From Bidens hawaiensis (Eukaryota; Streptophyta; Magnoliopsida; Asterales; Asteraceae), in contig JAIQDT010002053.1 of the NCBI GenBank assembly GCA_021521415.1, forward strand, positions 62,001 through 126,000: DNA of 64,000 bases, given 5' to 3'. Shown in pieces: positions 42,446 to 54,884 of the stretch (positions within the stretch are counted from its first letter, which is position 1; every line of letters starts with the position of its first letter). The notes below the pieces were generated by a model. That model searched no databases. It was not told the origin of the DNA and saw only the letters and a program-made list of their open reading frames with translations. Made by a program: the position numbers and the translations under genes.

Positions 42446-42894
42446 TGTTAGGACATGAAATGTCATGTGTATGTCCCCAGTTCTATCAGGATGGTTCGAT
42501 ATGAAGATAACGATCGTGAAACTAAGTTAACGGACTGAAAATGTCAAAAGAAACTGATTCGATCGAATCAGTGACTGATTCGATCGAACCAGGTCTCGTT
42601 CGATCGAATGAGAGACTCATTCGATCGAACCAGTTTTCGATATATAAACGAAACTTAGGAAATTTCACAATAGAGCACACATTCTACACACAGTCACGAA
42701 CCACCACTCTGCTGAAATACTCTCTGCCCGTTCTTCACGTGTCGGTCCTTTCCTCCGTCCCTAGGTGTCAAACCGTCTTAGGAATCGTTACCGCGCGTTG
42801 TTGATCACCACCGAATCGCCGTGTTAGAGGATTCCGCACTCTAACACGTTGCCCCGTGAATCGTTGGGAAACCGTGTCCCGCACCGGTCCGACA
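42446..42894 (+). repeat. Element B 3' LTR
   Basis: 449 bp, identical by eye to the 5' LTR; TATA box at 42641-42648; followed by the AGTAG duplication. Confidence 0.97.
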
Positions 42895-43029
42895 AGTAGA
42901 CTTTACAAAGGATTACTCTTCCGAGTAAGGTTTTCTAAACCTAAAATGACAAAGAGTTATATGTTTTAAAATGTTAAGTGGATAATGTTACTGTTTGACT
43001 GCTAATAATTCACAAAACGACAAAAGGCA

Positions 43030-43438
43030 TTTAAAACCCACTTTCAAAAGGTATATAAGATGGAGTTAGGCAAAAGTTTCAACATTATATTTCCCTCTCT
43101 CTCTCTCTTTTTTTCCACTGCAACTGCTTTCTCGCAAAGAAATCCAAACCGACCTATCGCATTCATTATTAATCCAAACCCTAACTTGAATCAGCCCTCT
43201 AATTCCGACTCGACAAGCATTAATAATGTGTTTTCCGACTACGATTAGACTATAATGGGCTTTGATTATGTATTTGATTACTAATATTTTGTTTATGTAT
43301 TTAAGTTATAAACTTGTCGAAGAACAGGTTCTTGAAGATTTTTTTCTCTCTTCTTCATTTTTATAATTTGAAATTGGGTAAAATTATAAACTTTTGTGCT
43401 AATTTCACTTTGAATATGTTTGTTTGTGATGTTCAGAT
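43030..43438 (+). promoter_or_regulatory. Putative internal promoter and leader of element C 3' ORF
   Basis: TATA box, TATATAAG, at 43052-43059, then a CT-rich leader (43088-43110), and an acceptor-like TGATGTTCAG ending at 43436, two bases before the ORF ATG at 43439. Upstream lies the CGGGTAAGGTTT cluster, now split by element B. A donor for a leader intron is not clear (CAG/GTTCTT at 43328 is one candidate). Confidence 0.5.
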
Positions 43439-46400
43439 ATGGCAGAACTGGATCAACCCAAGTATGCTTTTGAAAAGAAGCATAACATGTGTGCTCTATT
43501 GCAAGTCACACCTGACAACGAGCCGGTGGCACAAATGATTAACAGGATGGCTCGATCAAATGTCAGTTTTGCTTTTACTGAATGTCCTGTCATCTACAGA
43601 AATCATTCACTGGATTTCTGGAGATCTGCTGAATTGGTTGAAGATGTCAATGGAAAAAGAATAGAGGCAACTGTGGCAAGACAAGAAATACATATAACTG
43701 AGAGGATGATAAGAAGATGCCTACGGTTGAATGATGATAACCATTATCATATAAACTTCAATACAACACACCTGATGAGAATATTTGAAGACACAATGGG
43801 TTATTAGGGAACTGTACATGATGGACAGTTTCAAAAGGGTATGTTTCCAATGATGTATAGATTCCTCATTCATCATGTGATACAGGGATTTGCTCCAAGA
43901 AAAGGGTCATGGACTTTGATGAGTCATGACTTAGAAAATGCCACTGTTGGGATTATGTATGACCTACCCTTCAACTTTTCAAAGATGATATTTGATGGAC
44001 TGGTAGCAAACCTGAAGAAGGCAGAGAAAGACAGATTTTTACTATATCCAAAGTTCTTGCAGATAATCTTTAACAGAGAATTAAGAGATTTACCCACTAT
44101 GGGAATTACACACCTACTGCGGAACCCTGATACATACAACAGAATTAAGAATCCTAGAGTTGCAAATAGATTCAATTCTGAAGTTCCATTTGAGATCTTT
44201 CCATGGTTGTTGAACCATGACTTGAATGTGATGCCAGTGCCTGAGTTAAGCTCAGAGGAGGAAGGAAGAGATGATGTTGATAGTGATGATGATGGTTCTG
44301 ATGATGAAATGATAATATTGATGGAGATGAAGGAGGAGCTGGAGTGGCTATGAATGTTGATGCACCTGATCAGGGGGAGTAACTTTAAGATCAAGAACAA
44401 CCTATTCCAACACCACCACAATCACCATTAAACATTGACCAACCTATTTTTCCATCATCACCACAAACTCCACCACCTCAAACCACTCAATCCCCACCAC
44501 AAACTCTAACCATAAGCCAACCTGAAACATCAATACATGTATCACCAACACCATAAACACCACCAACATCCAGCCCTATACACTCAGATCCATTCATCCC
44601 AAGCCCACATCATACACAATCACCACAACAATCCATTTTCCAAACTCGCACCACAACCCATAAACAAACTGAGTATGAACCATTTTCTACATCACCACCT
44701 ACAACACCACCCACTGACATTGACCTGTTGACCCTGTTAAAAGAGAATGCTGAATTGAAGAGAAGAAATGAAGGTCACTATGGAAAATGTCATGTTATTA
44801 GATTAGTTGACAAGGGCTAAAATGAGAATTCAAACCCTGGAGCAGGAGGTTGAGAAGACCTCAGCTGCCCCAAAACAGGGGGAGAATGAAATAATGCCAA
44901 CTGACTCTTGTGTGAATATTGAGATTTTGACTGAGACAGGTGTAGAGACTGTAGACAGTTTGAAACTAATCTTAAATGCTTATGATGATTGTGAGGAGGA
45001 TAGTGAAGAGAGAAGAATTGAAGATGATGAATATGAAGGTGACAAATCAGATGTGGAAGAACAAAATTATGACTTTAATGATGAAATAATGCATGTTGAA
45101 TGGAGCGAAGAGATTAATGAAGGGACAGGGGATGGGATTGAAAAGACAGATGTTGAGGAGAATGTAGCTGCTACTGACTTAGCTACTGATGTTTTCAATG
45201 CTACTGATATAGCTACTGATCTCTTAATGTTGCTGCTGCCTTAAGAGAACAAGAGAATATTTTAAGGGAGACAAGGGTTAGAGAGATATTGGCTCAAACA
45301 CTGACTCCAAAAGAAATGGCAGAGCAAGAAAATTTGATCAATCAAGCCAATCTTGCTAAAGAAATTTTTGAAGAAGTGGCTGATCAAGAAGCAATTTAAA
45401 CACTGATTATGATGAACATAACTGAGGAAGCTGAAAATTCCTTGGCTATGGTGGTTAGTATGTTTCAACCACAGAGTCAACCTGAAAAGGAATCTGAAAA
45501 GGCTTGTGAATCTGAAGAAATGCTACAAAAGGAACCTAAAAGGTAACCTGAAAGGCCAACTGGTGAATCTGTTGAAGAAATGATGGCTAATATCACCAAA
45601 ATCAGGATGGAAAGAGTCAAAGGATTTGAACAAGTGTATACAAGAAAGAGGAAGTTTGATGAACAGACAAGGAATGATGAGAGGAAAACAAAGAGGGGGA
45701 GATGGGATGAAAAGACAAATGCTATGTTGAGACTCCTGATGATGATGGTGATAATGACACTAGTCCAATCAGGGCAATTCCACTGCAAACCTTGCAACCA
45801 GGTGAAAAGGTTCAAGGTGTCCCTGATGTGCCTGCTCAAACTGAATCAAACCCAGAGCATCCACCCTCTGATGAACCCAAGATTGATGCTATGAATAATC
45901 TAACTAAAGAGGAGGATGAGTCTGAGGAGTCTGATGAGGATGATAATCCTGATGATAATCAAAGAAAAGGTGTTAAAGCTACCAATGTTGAATCTTCACA
46001 AGTTGAACTAACCAATGAGCAGAGGGTTAACATTGAGTTGAGTATGAGGGAAGCCAAAAGGAAAAATCATTTGGTTGTAAAGCTGAGAAAGCATGGAATT
46101 AGTTTTGAAGCTTTGGCTGATCTTGATGATGATCAGTTGCAAAAGAGACTTGATAAGGAGAGGGATGGTTTCAAGAAAAGAATGAAACAAAAGAACAGAG
46201 ACTGCCAGAAATACAGAAAATATCTCAGAAGGCATAATTATTCAGAGAAAGATCTGTCTCACTTCACAGTTGACCAACTCCGAGATCTTTACAACAGTGA
46301 AAGAGAAAAAGTGATTGAAAAGTGTGTAAAAGAGAATGAGAAGATTGAGAAGTTGGAAACTTTGAAGAAGAAATTTGGAGGTATGTGTGGATGCTTGCTT

Positions 46401-47851
46401 GAGAAAGGGTTAAAGCCTGAGATGGTTGAGAACCTATCTAGAGAATCAGTGTTGGATTAGTATAATAAATTGAAAAGAAAAAAAAAATTGAAGAGGGTCC
46501 AAACTGAGAGCTCTACCAAACATGCTGAAACATCTGTTGAACCTCCAATAAAGAGAAGAAAGATAATGACCCTGAGGGAGAAACAGAAGATGCAAAGTGA
46601 AAAGGATATATCCAAGGAAGATCATGTTGTTGAAATACCTACTCCACAAGAAGTGGATCCTGAATTTGAAGATGAACCTTGTATACCTTGGAAAAATGAA
46701 GATATGATCAACATTCTAAAAAATATAATGATTACTCAAAGAGGAATGGATGAAGCCTCTTTCAAAGCTTAGGAAAAGGAGGATTTGAAATATCTCTTCC
46801 ATATCCAAAAAGCTGAATGGGAGAAAGCTCTAAAAGAAGGTGAGAACCCTAGATACTATACAGATGGGAGTTTTGTACCTGCTGGTTTGTCAAGAACTCC
46901 TGGAATGGAGAAAATGATGCTAGCTCTTAGAGATGCAGGAGCAAATGTTGTTAAGCTTGCCAATCTTCCAACCGAAATGGTAGAAGCAGTCTATATTAAA
47001 TTCTTCAATTTGGGGCCTAGAAAACCCAAGAAGTTTGTTCCTTTCAGACCACCAATTTCAAGAAGATATCCACAAGGTGGAAGAGGTAAAAGTGGAAGAG
47101 GTGAAGGTGGAAGAGGAGAATCAAGTAGATCTGCACAACAAAGAACATCAAGACCACAGTCAGATGTTGATCTTGCTAGAGAAATCTACTATGATTCTGT
47201 GTGTGAATGCATAAGAGTGATTATGGAAAGTAGACAACTAAGGGATATAGTTGTGAGAAGTGATTTCTATGAATATACTCAAGAACAATTAGAAAGAATG
47301 ACAACACTCACTTTGTATGATTTTAGAAACAGAAACAGAGTGGCTAGAAAACAGATGAATAATCTTTCTAAATTCTTAAGAGATGAAGCAGACAAAGGAT
47401 TCAGATTCCTAAAAGAAAAGAGAAACTGGAAGACTGCCCAACTCCACAGATCAAAGAGAACTACAAAGACATAGCTGAAACAAACTACAAGATGAATGTC
47501 AGAGACAAGCATCCACTGTCAAACATGAACACATGCATAAGTCTTGAGAGAAGAATGATACGCCCCAACTACACAGTCCAAAGAAATGGCATCATTACTA
47601 AAGTTGAATACAAAGAAAAAGATGACCATTACTTGCTGAGAAATTTTGATGGAAAAATACTATGGATTATCAAGAAGGACAAAGACTTAAATTGCTTACA
47701 TGATGAAGACTTAATGGATATTAGGGACTGGGTCATAACAGAAGGTCACACTCATTACCGAGCCCTTGATATCTTCATAATGAGAGTTGCATCAGTGATA
47801 ACAAACAGAAGGCAAGCCGCATACAGTGCATGGAAAAGACAAAATTCCTAG
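43439..47851 (+). pseudogene. Element C 3' ORF, broken
   Basis: Homologue of the 3' ORFs of A and B. The N-terminal domain includes LPFNFSKMIFDGLVAN and FLLYPKFLQIIF, interrupted by an in-frame TAG at 43805-43807; the frame is then open to 44353. A Pro/Thr/His-rich stretch (about 44400-44740), an acidic part (44960-45240) and basic clusters (RKRKFDEQTR near 45650, PPIKRRK near 46550) follow. Helical segments lie at 45990-46460, with stops at 46458 and 46770. An Arg/Gly-rich stretch is near 47080. The C-terminal domain (47492-47851, ILWIIKKDKDLN) is in another frame. It is longer than in A or B (about 4.4 kb) and without membrane segments. Confidence 0.78.
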
Positions 47852-48007
47852 ACTAGGCTTTTACTTTGTAATGTCTTATGACAGCTTTTTGATTATGTAA
47901 TTTGTTTATGTTAATTGATTATGTAATTTGACTTTTAATTTGATGTGTATTTTTGACTAAGTGTAAGTAACCTTAGAAATGTTTTGGCTTAGCTGAGGTG
48001 TTCCAAT

Positions 48008-48019
48008 CTAGGGGGAGAT
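48008..48019 (+). other. Element C polypurine tract
   Basis: CTAGGGGGAGAT directly before the 3' LTR. Confidence 0.9.
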
Positions 48020-49209
48020 TGTTGAGTCAAGATTTGACACAAAACTGATCAGATGGAAGATTGGAATCTTCTCAACCTCCTCAGAATTCGCTAAGTATGG
48101 ATCCAAGCACACCTTAGACCTCTGAGCAAGCTTATACTTAGCCGGGTACGATATTTTGTCTATCGGGCAAGGTTATCTTCTGAAAGTCTTCTTTAGTGGA
48201 CATCCAAGCAAGGTTCGCAAACTTGTGTATTATCGGGCAAGGTTCACTAGTATATGCAAGTCCCGGCAAGGATCACTTTATCAAGCAGGTTTGTTCTTCA
48301 TAGCCAAGTAAAGTTCACTTCCGAGTAAGCTTTAGGCTAACCAAGCTCAAGAAACCAAGTAATTGGAGATCGGGCAAGGTATTCATTAATAAAGATAGTC
48401 CGGGTATGCCTGGTGTTTAATGAAGTATCACAAGTATCATCGGGCAGGATTCAACTCTAACAAGGTAAAGTGCCTCCAAGCACACTTTGCTAATAAGCTT
48501 ATTCCAGGCAAGGAGTTGATAGGACCATTGAAGAACAAGGTTACTCGTAAGGGTTTGTCGGGCAAAGTCTGATAAAGCCAAGAAGATTGAAGTCTACCCG
48601 GTGAGTATTTTAATTGGTAAAATACTCTTCAAGTAAAGTCTACCCGGAAACTGATCCCGAGCACACTTCTATATTACCAAGTCATAAAGGATGGCAGAGC
48701 ATACTCGGAAAGACAAGATTGATGCAAAGCCTACCCGGAAGACTTGTTTTACACTTAGATTATTTCTGAATATGTAATTTGAATATGTATTATCGGATAG
48801 GGTTTCTAGAAGGAATGACAGCTGTAACGGAGGTGTCAGGGTTATAAATAGAATAATTTAGGGCACACCTCAAGAACACAGGCAACTGCACACACAACAA
48901 GGCAGACAAACACATTAATTAAGAAAGAATATTGTGTGTGTGAAGGCTGTCCTTCAAGAAACCCTAAATTGATTATCCACTTTTTATGATTGATATTATT
49001 AGAATGGAAATCTTTTGAGTTATTCTTGTTTGTGTTGATTACCTTTGAATACTGATTTAGCAACCGTATATTTTTTATTGATTCCGACTTTAACAAACGG
49101 TAATCTTTCTAAATATAGCAACCCGTCATTAACTCTCTTGTCAACACATTTATTTGTGTGAGTTATGGCATGAATTAAGTAAGATCCATCTGAAATCGGG
49201 GACCTGACA
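48020..49209 (+). repeat. Element C 3' LTR
   Basis: 1190 bp, with the same motif cluster as the 5' LTR and TATA box TATAAATA at 48843-48850. About 45-50 differences from the 5' LTR by eye. Confidence 0.95.
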
Positions 49210-50596
49210 TCACAGATGACTATAGCGGTTTTTTTTATTTTATATTTCCATAAGTAAACTTAATGAATACCTTTTATCTAAATTTATTGGTCTTCTGGAA
49301 AGAGATAACCCTAATAGTTTGGAAACCAAACTTAACTCGTCTCTTGTATCGATAAGTACATGAACATAATGGTTATTTATTAGATTCAGTTATAACTTAG
49401 TGAATCCTTATGAGCGTCCACGGATTTTCCCGTAGCATTCTAATTTCTGAATCTGGGACAATCCTTTTTGGATGTGTTGCTCATCTATAACATTGGATAT
49501 TCTTATCGCTATTTAACGAATTTCTTATTTACCTAATGTTTAACTCAGTGTATACTATTGGGCTATAATAACTCTTGGAATCATCACAGACACCTTCAAT
49601 CTTATTCTTCCTAGTGGATTTCAAATAGTAGCTCAATTACATGCACTACGTCCTTGATTCTCTTGTAGCGTTAATGTATTGTGTAAGTTATTGAGCTAAT
49701 TTTCCAAAGAAGGTCGATAATTTAGATCTTCTAACTACATGTGTGTTGTCTTAGTGTGGTTGGTTAATTATCATTTCCACTATTCTTGGATAGCAGAAAT
49801 AGACAAAGATCATTTTTAATTATTGAAGGTGTGTGAATAAATATAGGAAATATTCACAAGCTCATAATAATTAACTAATAAAACCAGAAGATTATTTTGG
49901 CATTTTAAATTGAAAACTTATATTAATTGATTATAAGTTAATAAAATAACTACTACAATTAAATGAATACGATTCAGTACCAATCACAAGTTTTCAAATT
50001 TTTCCTTTCTGGAATAACTAAAGTCTACGATGTCTACCTAGAGCAAGAAGAGATAATCATTGAAGCTCGAGTACCGCAAAAAGGGTTCTAACACTTGAAC
50101 TGTAACTGAAGCAACATCCATACCGGAGTTACACGATCTCAAGAATTGGAAGATATAGGGTCAAATCTTCATCCTTAATCCACTTATTGCGTGTCAGCAG
50201 CAATTGCAGAAGGTTCTTGCATAGGCAGTTAACAAGTAGTCTAAGGGTAGTGGATGGATATCCTTATGGAAATGTGTGCACATTCGATGCAATAACAGAT
50301 GAAAGTGGAAGCGGTCCCCCGACTCATTGTTCCCGATATGAAACTCGGTTATAGTGTGTGAATTTAGGCATTTGTGACATAATCCGTACTAAGTAATCGC
50401 AACATGCTATTAATGAACCTATTTCTTGTTTTTTCAAATAAAATTAATTTACATTTCTTTTCATTATTTATTTATTTACGTTTTTACCTTGCTTCGTGAA
50501 GTGGGAAAAATATTTGTTTCGTATATTAGGGTTATAGTCTAAAATTTCATTAAAAATTTATTCTTCGCTATAACCATTGGCTTTGATACAAACTTC
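49210..50596 (-). mobile_element. Decayed sequence, perhaps 5' internal part of the old gypsy element
   Basis: AT-rich, no ORF. Near 50579-50590 GGCTTTGATACAA is followed by TGTCACACCCC, which on the minus strand resembles an LTR end plus a mutated Met-tRNA primer site. This would pair with the border at 14555, with element C inserted between. Confidence 0.3.
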
Positions 50597-50729
50597 TGTC
50601 ACACCCCAAGATCATTAATTTAACATCGAAAGAATTAATTAGGCTAATTTGGGTGGTGACAGACGATGTTTAGACAATAATATTCAAGCATCATATATAG
50701 CATTTATGGTTATGATGAATAGGGCATGT

Positions 50730-52424
50730 TATTCGATATTATGACAAATATGTCATTGCCTTCACAAAGGATAGTTTTTATTTATTTAAGGGTTAAGTCC
50801 GACAATGCTAAACACTTGAGAGAAGTGTTGAAACCGCTGAAGAAAGAGTAACTGTATGCTAGGTTTTCAAGGGGTACCATTGATACGTTTCATAAGAGTT
50901 TGGATATCTCTTAAGGCATAAAAAACAGAATACGAGGAACAGATGATGGTTAAGGTTGATAAAGGATTATGAGTGTGAAATCAAGTATTATCCCGGTGAG
51001 AATAATATGGTTGTTGACACAATCAACCGTGAAGGTTAAGAAGTTATTGCGAAAATTAAGTTGTATAAATTAGTTAGCACTTTGGATTTCATGAGCGAGA
51101 TCTACGAGGCGCAATAAAAGTTATAAAGGATGAGAGCAAATTTAAAAGAAATGAATTCTCTTGTTACACCGAGATTTGGAAGATGATACTTATTATTTGA
51201 AATCAGATTTGGTCGCTTGAGGATTCCACGTCCTGGAGATCCTCGAGGCCAAATCCAAGGTGAAGCTCATAAGTCTGGATACTTAGTTTACATCGAGGCC
51301 TCGAAAGGAAAGATGTCAGTTATAATAAAGGCAGATACTGATGAAATCGAAAGCCTTAAGTAGAAGTCGAGTAAAAATGAGTTTATGGTATGTGACACTG
51401 TGAGAGGATATGATACTTTTCCTACGTGGATAGGAACAACCACAAGAGTTATGAATGTGGAGTTGACAATAACACCGCAAGAGAATGCCAAAAACCAAGG
51501 ACATAAAACATGCACGGAAGGCGTAGAAATGGTTTATACTTATGTTTATTGGAATTGAGTCTTAACATGAGTGATTAGTGTTGCCACTGATAATAGTGTG
51601 ATCAAGAGAGGGAAGTCCTCTAGAACAGAAAGGATAGATTGACATTATAAGTGTCCATATGAAGGTCAAGACATGCATTGAAAGGAAATCGGTTAGAATA
51701 AATAGTTATGATAAATCAGGAAACCTGATATGCAACTGCAGACAACAATGGATTCACAGAACCTGACGAGGCATGAGTAATCAAGAAGAGGAAGATATAT
51801 CAACGTGGACTTCAAGATCAAGCTACATTAGACAACTATAACTCATGAACCCTAGGTGTTGATGCAAAGCTGAGGATGAAATAAGGTTGAAATGTCGATT
51901 TAAAAGTTCTTCACCAAGTTGCATAACAGTTGTATGCAAAAAAAAATTCAAGAGGTATTCTATCTTAAAGATTAGACAAAAATTCAAGAAATAACTCTTA
52001 AAGAAAATATCTGGAATGGTTTCCTTCATGGAATAATATGTTTTAAACGTACTAAAGGTTGTAGTTGAACATAAGGGTCATTCAGTGCTAAGTGTTATGG
52101 CAATAAGTGCAATTTTTCTATTAAAAAGACAAGAAAGATGAACATGCTTGAGGAAATGGCTATCTGATGACACGTCCCATGTGCCGCTAGTAGGCATCGA
52201 GGTTTATGAGTAGTTGAACTACATCGAACATCCTATTGAGATAGTGGACCGTAAGGAAAAGCAACTTCGTCATAAAGCTATTCCGTTAGTGAAAGAAATA
52301 TGGGAGCATCGTAAGGGATCGGATGCTACTTGGGATGTTGAAGAAGAGATAGGAATGTTTTACCCAGACTTGTTTAGGTATGAGTTAGGCTTCAAGACGA
52401 AACCACTTTTAAGGAGTGTAGACT
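50730..52424 (+). pseudogene. pol: Remnant of Tekay/Del-like gypsy Pol with chromodomain
   Basis: Plus-strand fragments readable through many stops. RT tail is near 50730-50860 (DNAKHLREVLKPLKKE type). RNase H end is near 50960-51040 (DYECEIKYYPGENN). The integrase zinc-finger region is near 51260-51315 (GEAHKSGYLV). A well preserved chromodomain is at 52214-52424 (IEIVDRKEKQLRHKAIP, then DATWDVEEEIGMFYPDLF). Most of the integrase core is missing or unrecognisable. Chromodomains at the Pol end define plant chromoviruses and are thought to direct insertion to marked chromatin. Confidence 0.75.
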
Positions 52425-53052
52425 TGTAACATCCCAAAATTTTTAAGAAAATGATATTTAATATATTATTTAATTATGATGGAAAAGTTTACTTAAGTTA
52501 GTAGCCGAAACAATAAATTAATAAAGATGGAAGGTAAAGTAGGCTTTAAAGATGGAATTAAATATGGACTAAATAGAAAAGATGGGCCAAAGGACTACGG
52601 GGTTAAGATAGTATAAATACCCCTTAAAACCCTAATCCTTACCATTTCCATCCATATCCACACAATAGCCTACACCTTAAAAAACATACTTCTCCAATTA
52701 TTGTTCTTGAGAAAATAGCCCGCAAAGACAGGACGATTCTAGGAGATCTAAACGTTGGATCAGGCTCAAATTTTAACTGAGTGTTCATGCCATAAAAATG
52801 AATATTTCTACCAATTAGATCATCGCTCAGAGGTTGGGAAGTCTGTTTTTTACTTGGAAAACCGTAATAGAAAAAAATGGAGTTTTCCGGCAACTGTTTA
52901 AGTTTTCTGGCGACTGTAGCGGCGGATTCCGGCAGAGGAACTTAGCAGAGCTGGTAGATCTCTGCTAGACGCTTCCGTGGCCGCTTGTATAACTCAAATC
53001 GAAGTTCATTTGATATGGTTTTGGGCATCTCGAGTGATTTCATTTGATATGG
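52425..53052 (+). mobile_element. Truncated 3' LTR of the chromovirus remnant
   Basis: Begins TGTAACATCCC shortly after the chromodomain stop, as Tekay/Del LTRs do. TATA box TATAAATA at 52612-52619. It ends where Athila-type sequence begins at about 53052; the 12-mer CATTTGATATGG occurs both at 53007 and at the junction. Confidence 0.65.
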
Positions 53053-53102
53053 TCGTTCTTAATACGCCTCTAACTGTGTCCCCGGCAACGGCGCCAAAAA
53101 CT
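53052..53102 (-). other. Primer-site stub left of the left Athila LTR
   Basis: 53079-53096 on the minus strand reads TGGCGCCGTTGCCGGGGA, the Asp-tRNA-type primer site of Athila and Tat elements, followed by about 27 bp of leader that also occurs at 62104-62130. Its presence shows that the left LTR was, or copies, a 5' LTR. Confidence 0.85.
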
Positions 53103-54884
53103 TGATGTGTGTACCGATCACTGTTAATATAGCACTAAGGAAGTCCGAGTGTCGAACACAAGGACACGTGAAAACGTACTTAATACTTAACCTTAACCAA
53201 GACTCACCTAAGAATAATATATTTTAAATGTTTTTTAATTATTAACTACTTAACCTAACTTAAATTAACTTAAAAGACTAAAATTAAGAAAACTAGACGA
53301 AAGTGTGAAAATACGATTTATCAATGGGAAAAACGTCTACCTAGGTAAGAATCCTATTGAGGGTATAGTAAGCTAATGGATTGTAGAATCTCACGAAACC
53401 GGTTCCTAAGTTTGACACAACTAAGGTTCACTCAAGAAACCTAGATTACCTCTCGGTCTCACTAACAAACCCTAACCTACACTTAGTTGATTTTAAGAAC
53501 AAACCGGGTGACAAATTGTTAACGTGTTCTAATGCCGACTCTCCTCTCGGTCTCACCGACACACTACCCTAATGTAGAATATTACTATGCAACCAAGGAT
53601 AGAGCAACAATTTATTTTAACTTAAACTAGGTCAACTAATCGCTCACAAACCCAAACCCGATAAGAACCGAACCCGCTCTCGCGCGATCCTAATCCTAAC
53701 AAGTAAAAGCTATGAGACGAGTTTACTTCCTATCAACTCTCGGTCTCAAGGAAGGTGTCTACCCACTGATTTTAACTAATTAATATACCCAAATTAACCC
53801 TATGGTTGTACACCCCGCAAACAATCTCTAAACACAAAGTAAAGAGTTCAAACAAGCTAAAATCAACTAAAACCGATTCAATCAATCAAAGCAAGAGGTA
53901 ATTGCGTATTATTAATCAAAATACAGCCACTAAACACAACCTAATTCAATGTTAAACCAAACATTACATTAACAAATCAAGTCATGATCATCAACAATCC
54001 AAACTACTTACTAAAAGCTAACAATAATCATCTAACCTAGGTAGAACTAATTACTTTAGCCAGTCATTGATTTTGGACAACAGCATATAGTTAAGATAAA
54101 CGTCACATAACTCAACCAAAACATAATTAAACTCATTTAATGATCAAAAACAATGAAACACAAGTCAAACTTCAAATTACTTGCAAAACAATCTAACAAA
54201 AAGATCAAGTTTAACTAGTTAGGGTTCTTGAACAAAAGAACAAAGTTTATGAATGATTACTAAGGTTTTATGAGCTGAGATTATGAGTGTTTATGATGCC
54301 TAGCATCTGTGTACAAACCTCCTCGGTGTTCTTCCTCCTTTTCTAGCCATCCTCTAGCCACCACAGCCGCCACAAGCCTTTTTTTCTTTCTCCCTTTGCT
54401 GCTGCCGATCGCAAGTTGTGGCCAGGTTAGGGGTTTTATCTTTTTTTTATTAATTAATATAATATGCAAGATAGGCTTCTAATTTTAGGCTTGGGTCGGG
54501 CCTTGATTTCTAGTATTAAAAGTTGACCAATTAAGCACCTAAACTCTTCAAATTCCACTCTTTTTCCATCAACTTTCAAAACCTACAAGTAAACATTCAA
54601 ATTTTTAAAATCAAGCATAATCAAACCATAAATCTTAATAATTATACTAATAAAGTATGTAAAACATGATAAAATGATAAAGAAAGTAATTGTGTTTTAA
54701 AACACATCAAACATCCCCACACTTAAGTCTTTTTCGTCCCTGAAAAAGTCCAATGCAGTTGGATCAAAATCGGAAAATACAGTCCTAAAAACATATAGGT
54801 TAATTTTTTAAAGCTTAGAAGAACGAAAAAAACCGCGATCACCGATATTGTTGTCCACTTAAAACCCATTCCTTAATCTTTACC
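53103..54884 (-). repeat. Left Athila LTR copy (aligned part)
   Basis: Matches 62156-64000 almost base for base apart from a 77-bp deletion after 53112 bounded by GTGTA. The inner end is not visible because the right copy leaves the window; it probably lies between 54.9 and 56.0 kb. A 62-codon frame occurs in both copies (54281, 63411) and is not treated as a gene. TCTCGGTCTCAC-type repeats lie at 53450-53760. Confidence 0.88.

Larger units (their letters stand above)
28413..42894 (+). mobile_element. Copia element B, Sirevirus-type, complete and apparently intact
   Basis: 14,482 bp, nested in element C. LTRs are 28413-28861 and 42446-42894, 449 bp each, with no difference found by eye. Perfect AGTAG duplications lie at 28408-28412 and 42895-42899. 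Gag, Pol and 3' ORF are open with all catalytic motifs. The extra length comes from a long leader, a 2.9-kb block between pol and the 3' ORF, and an intron-containing 3' ORF. Identical LTRs mean a very recent insertion, so the element or its sisters may be active. Confidence 0.96.
16909..49209 (+). mobile_element. Copia element C, Sirevirus-type, old, interrupted by element B
   Basis: LTRs at 16909-18096 and 48020-49209 (about 1.19 kb each, TG...CA) with roughly 4% substitutions between them by eye. The flanking duplication is TCAAA/TCACA, one mismatch, as expected for an old insertion. Without element B it is about 17.8 kb. Order: LTR, primer site, gag, pol, non-coding block, repeat/TATA block, 3' ORF, polypurine tract, LTR. 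Coding parts have many stops and frameshifts, and catalytic residues are lost, so this copy is dead. Confidence 0.9.

Noticed and set aside
54281..54469. 62-residue ORF present identically at 63411-63599
   Set aside because: Duplicated because both copies lie in the Athila LTR; no recognisable protein.
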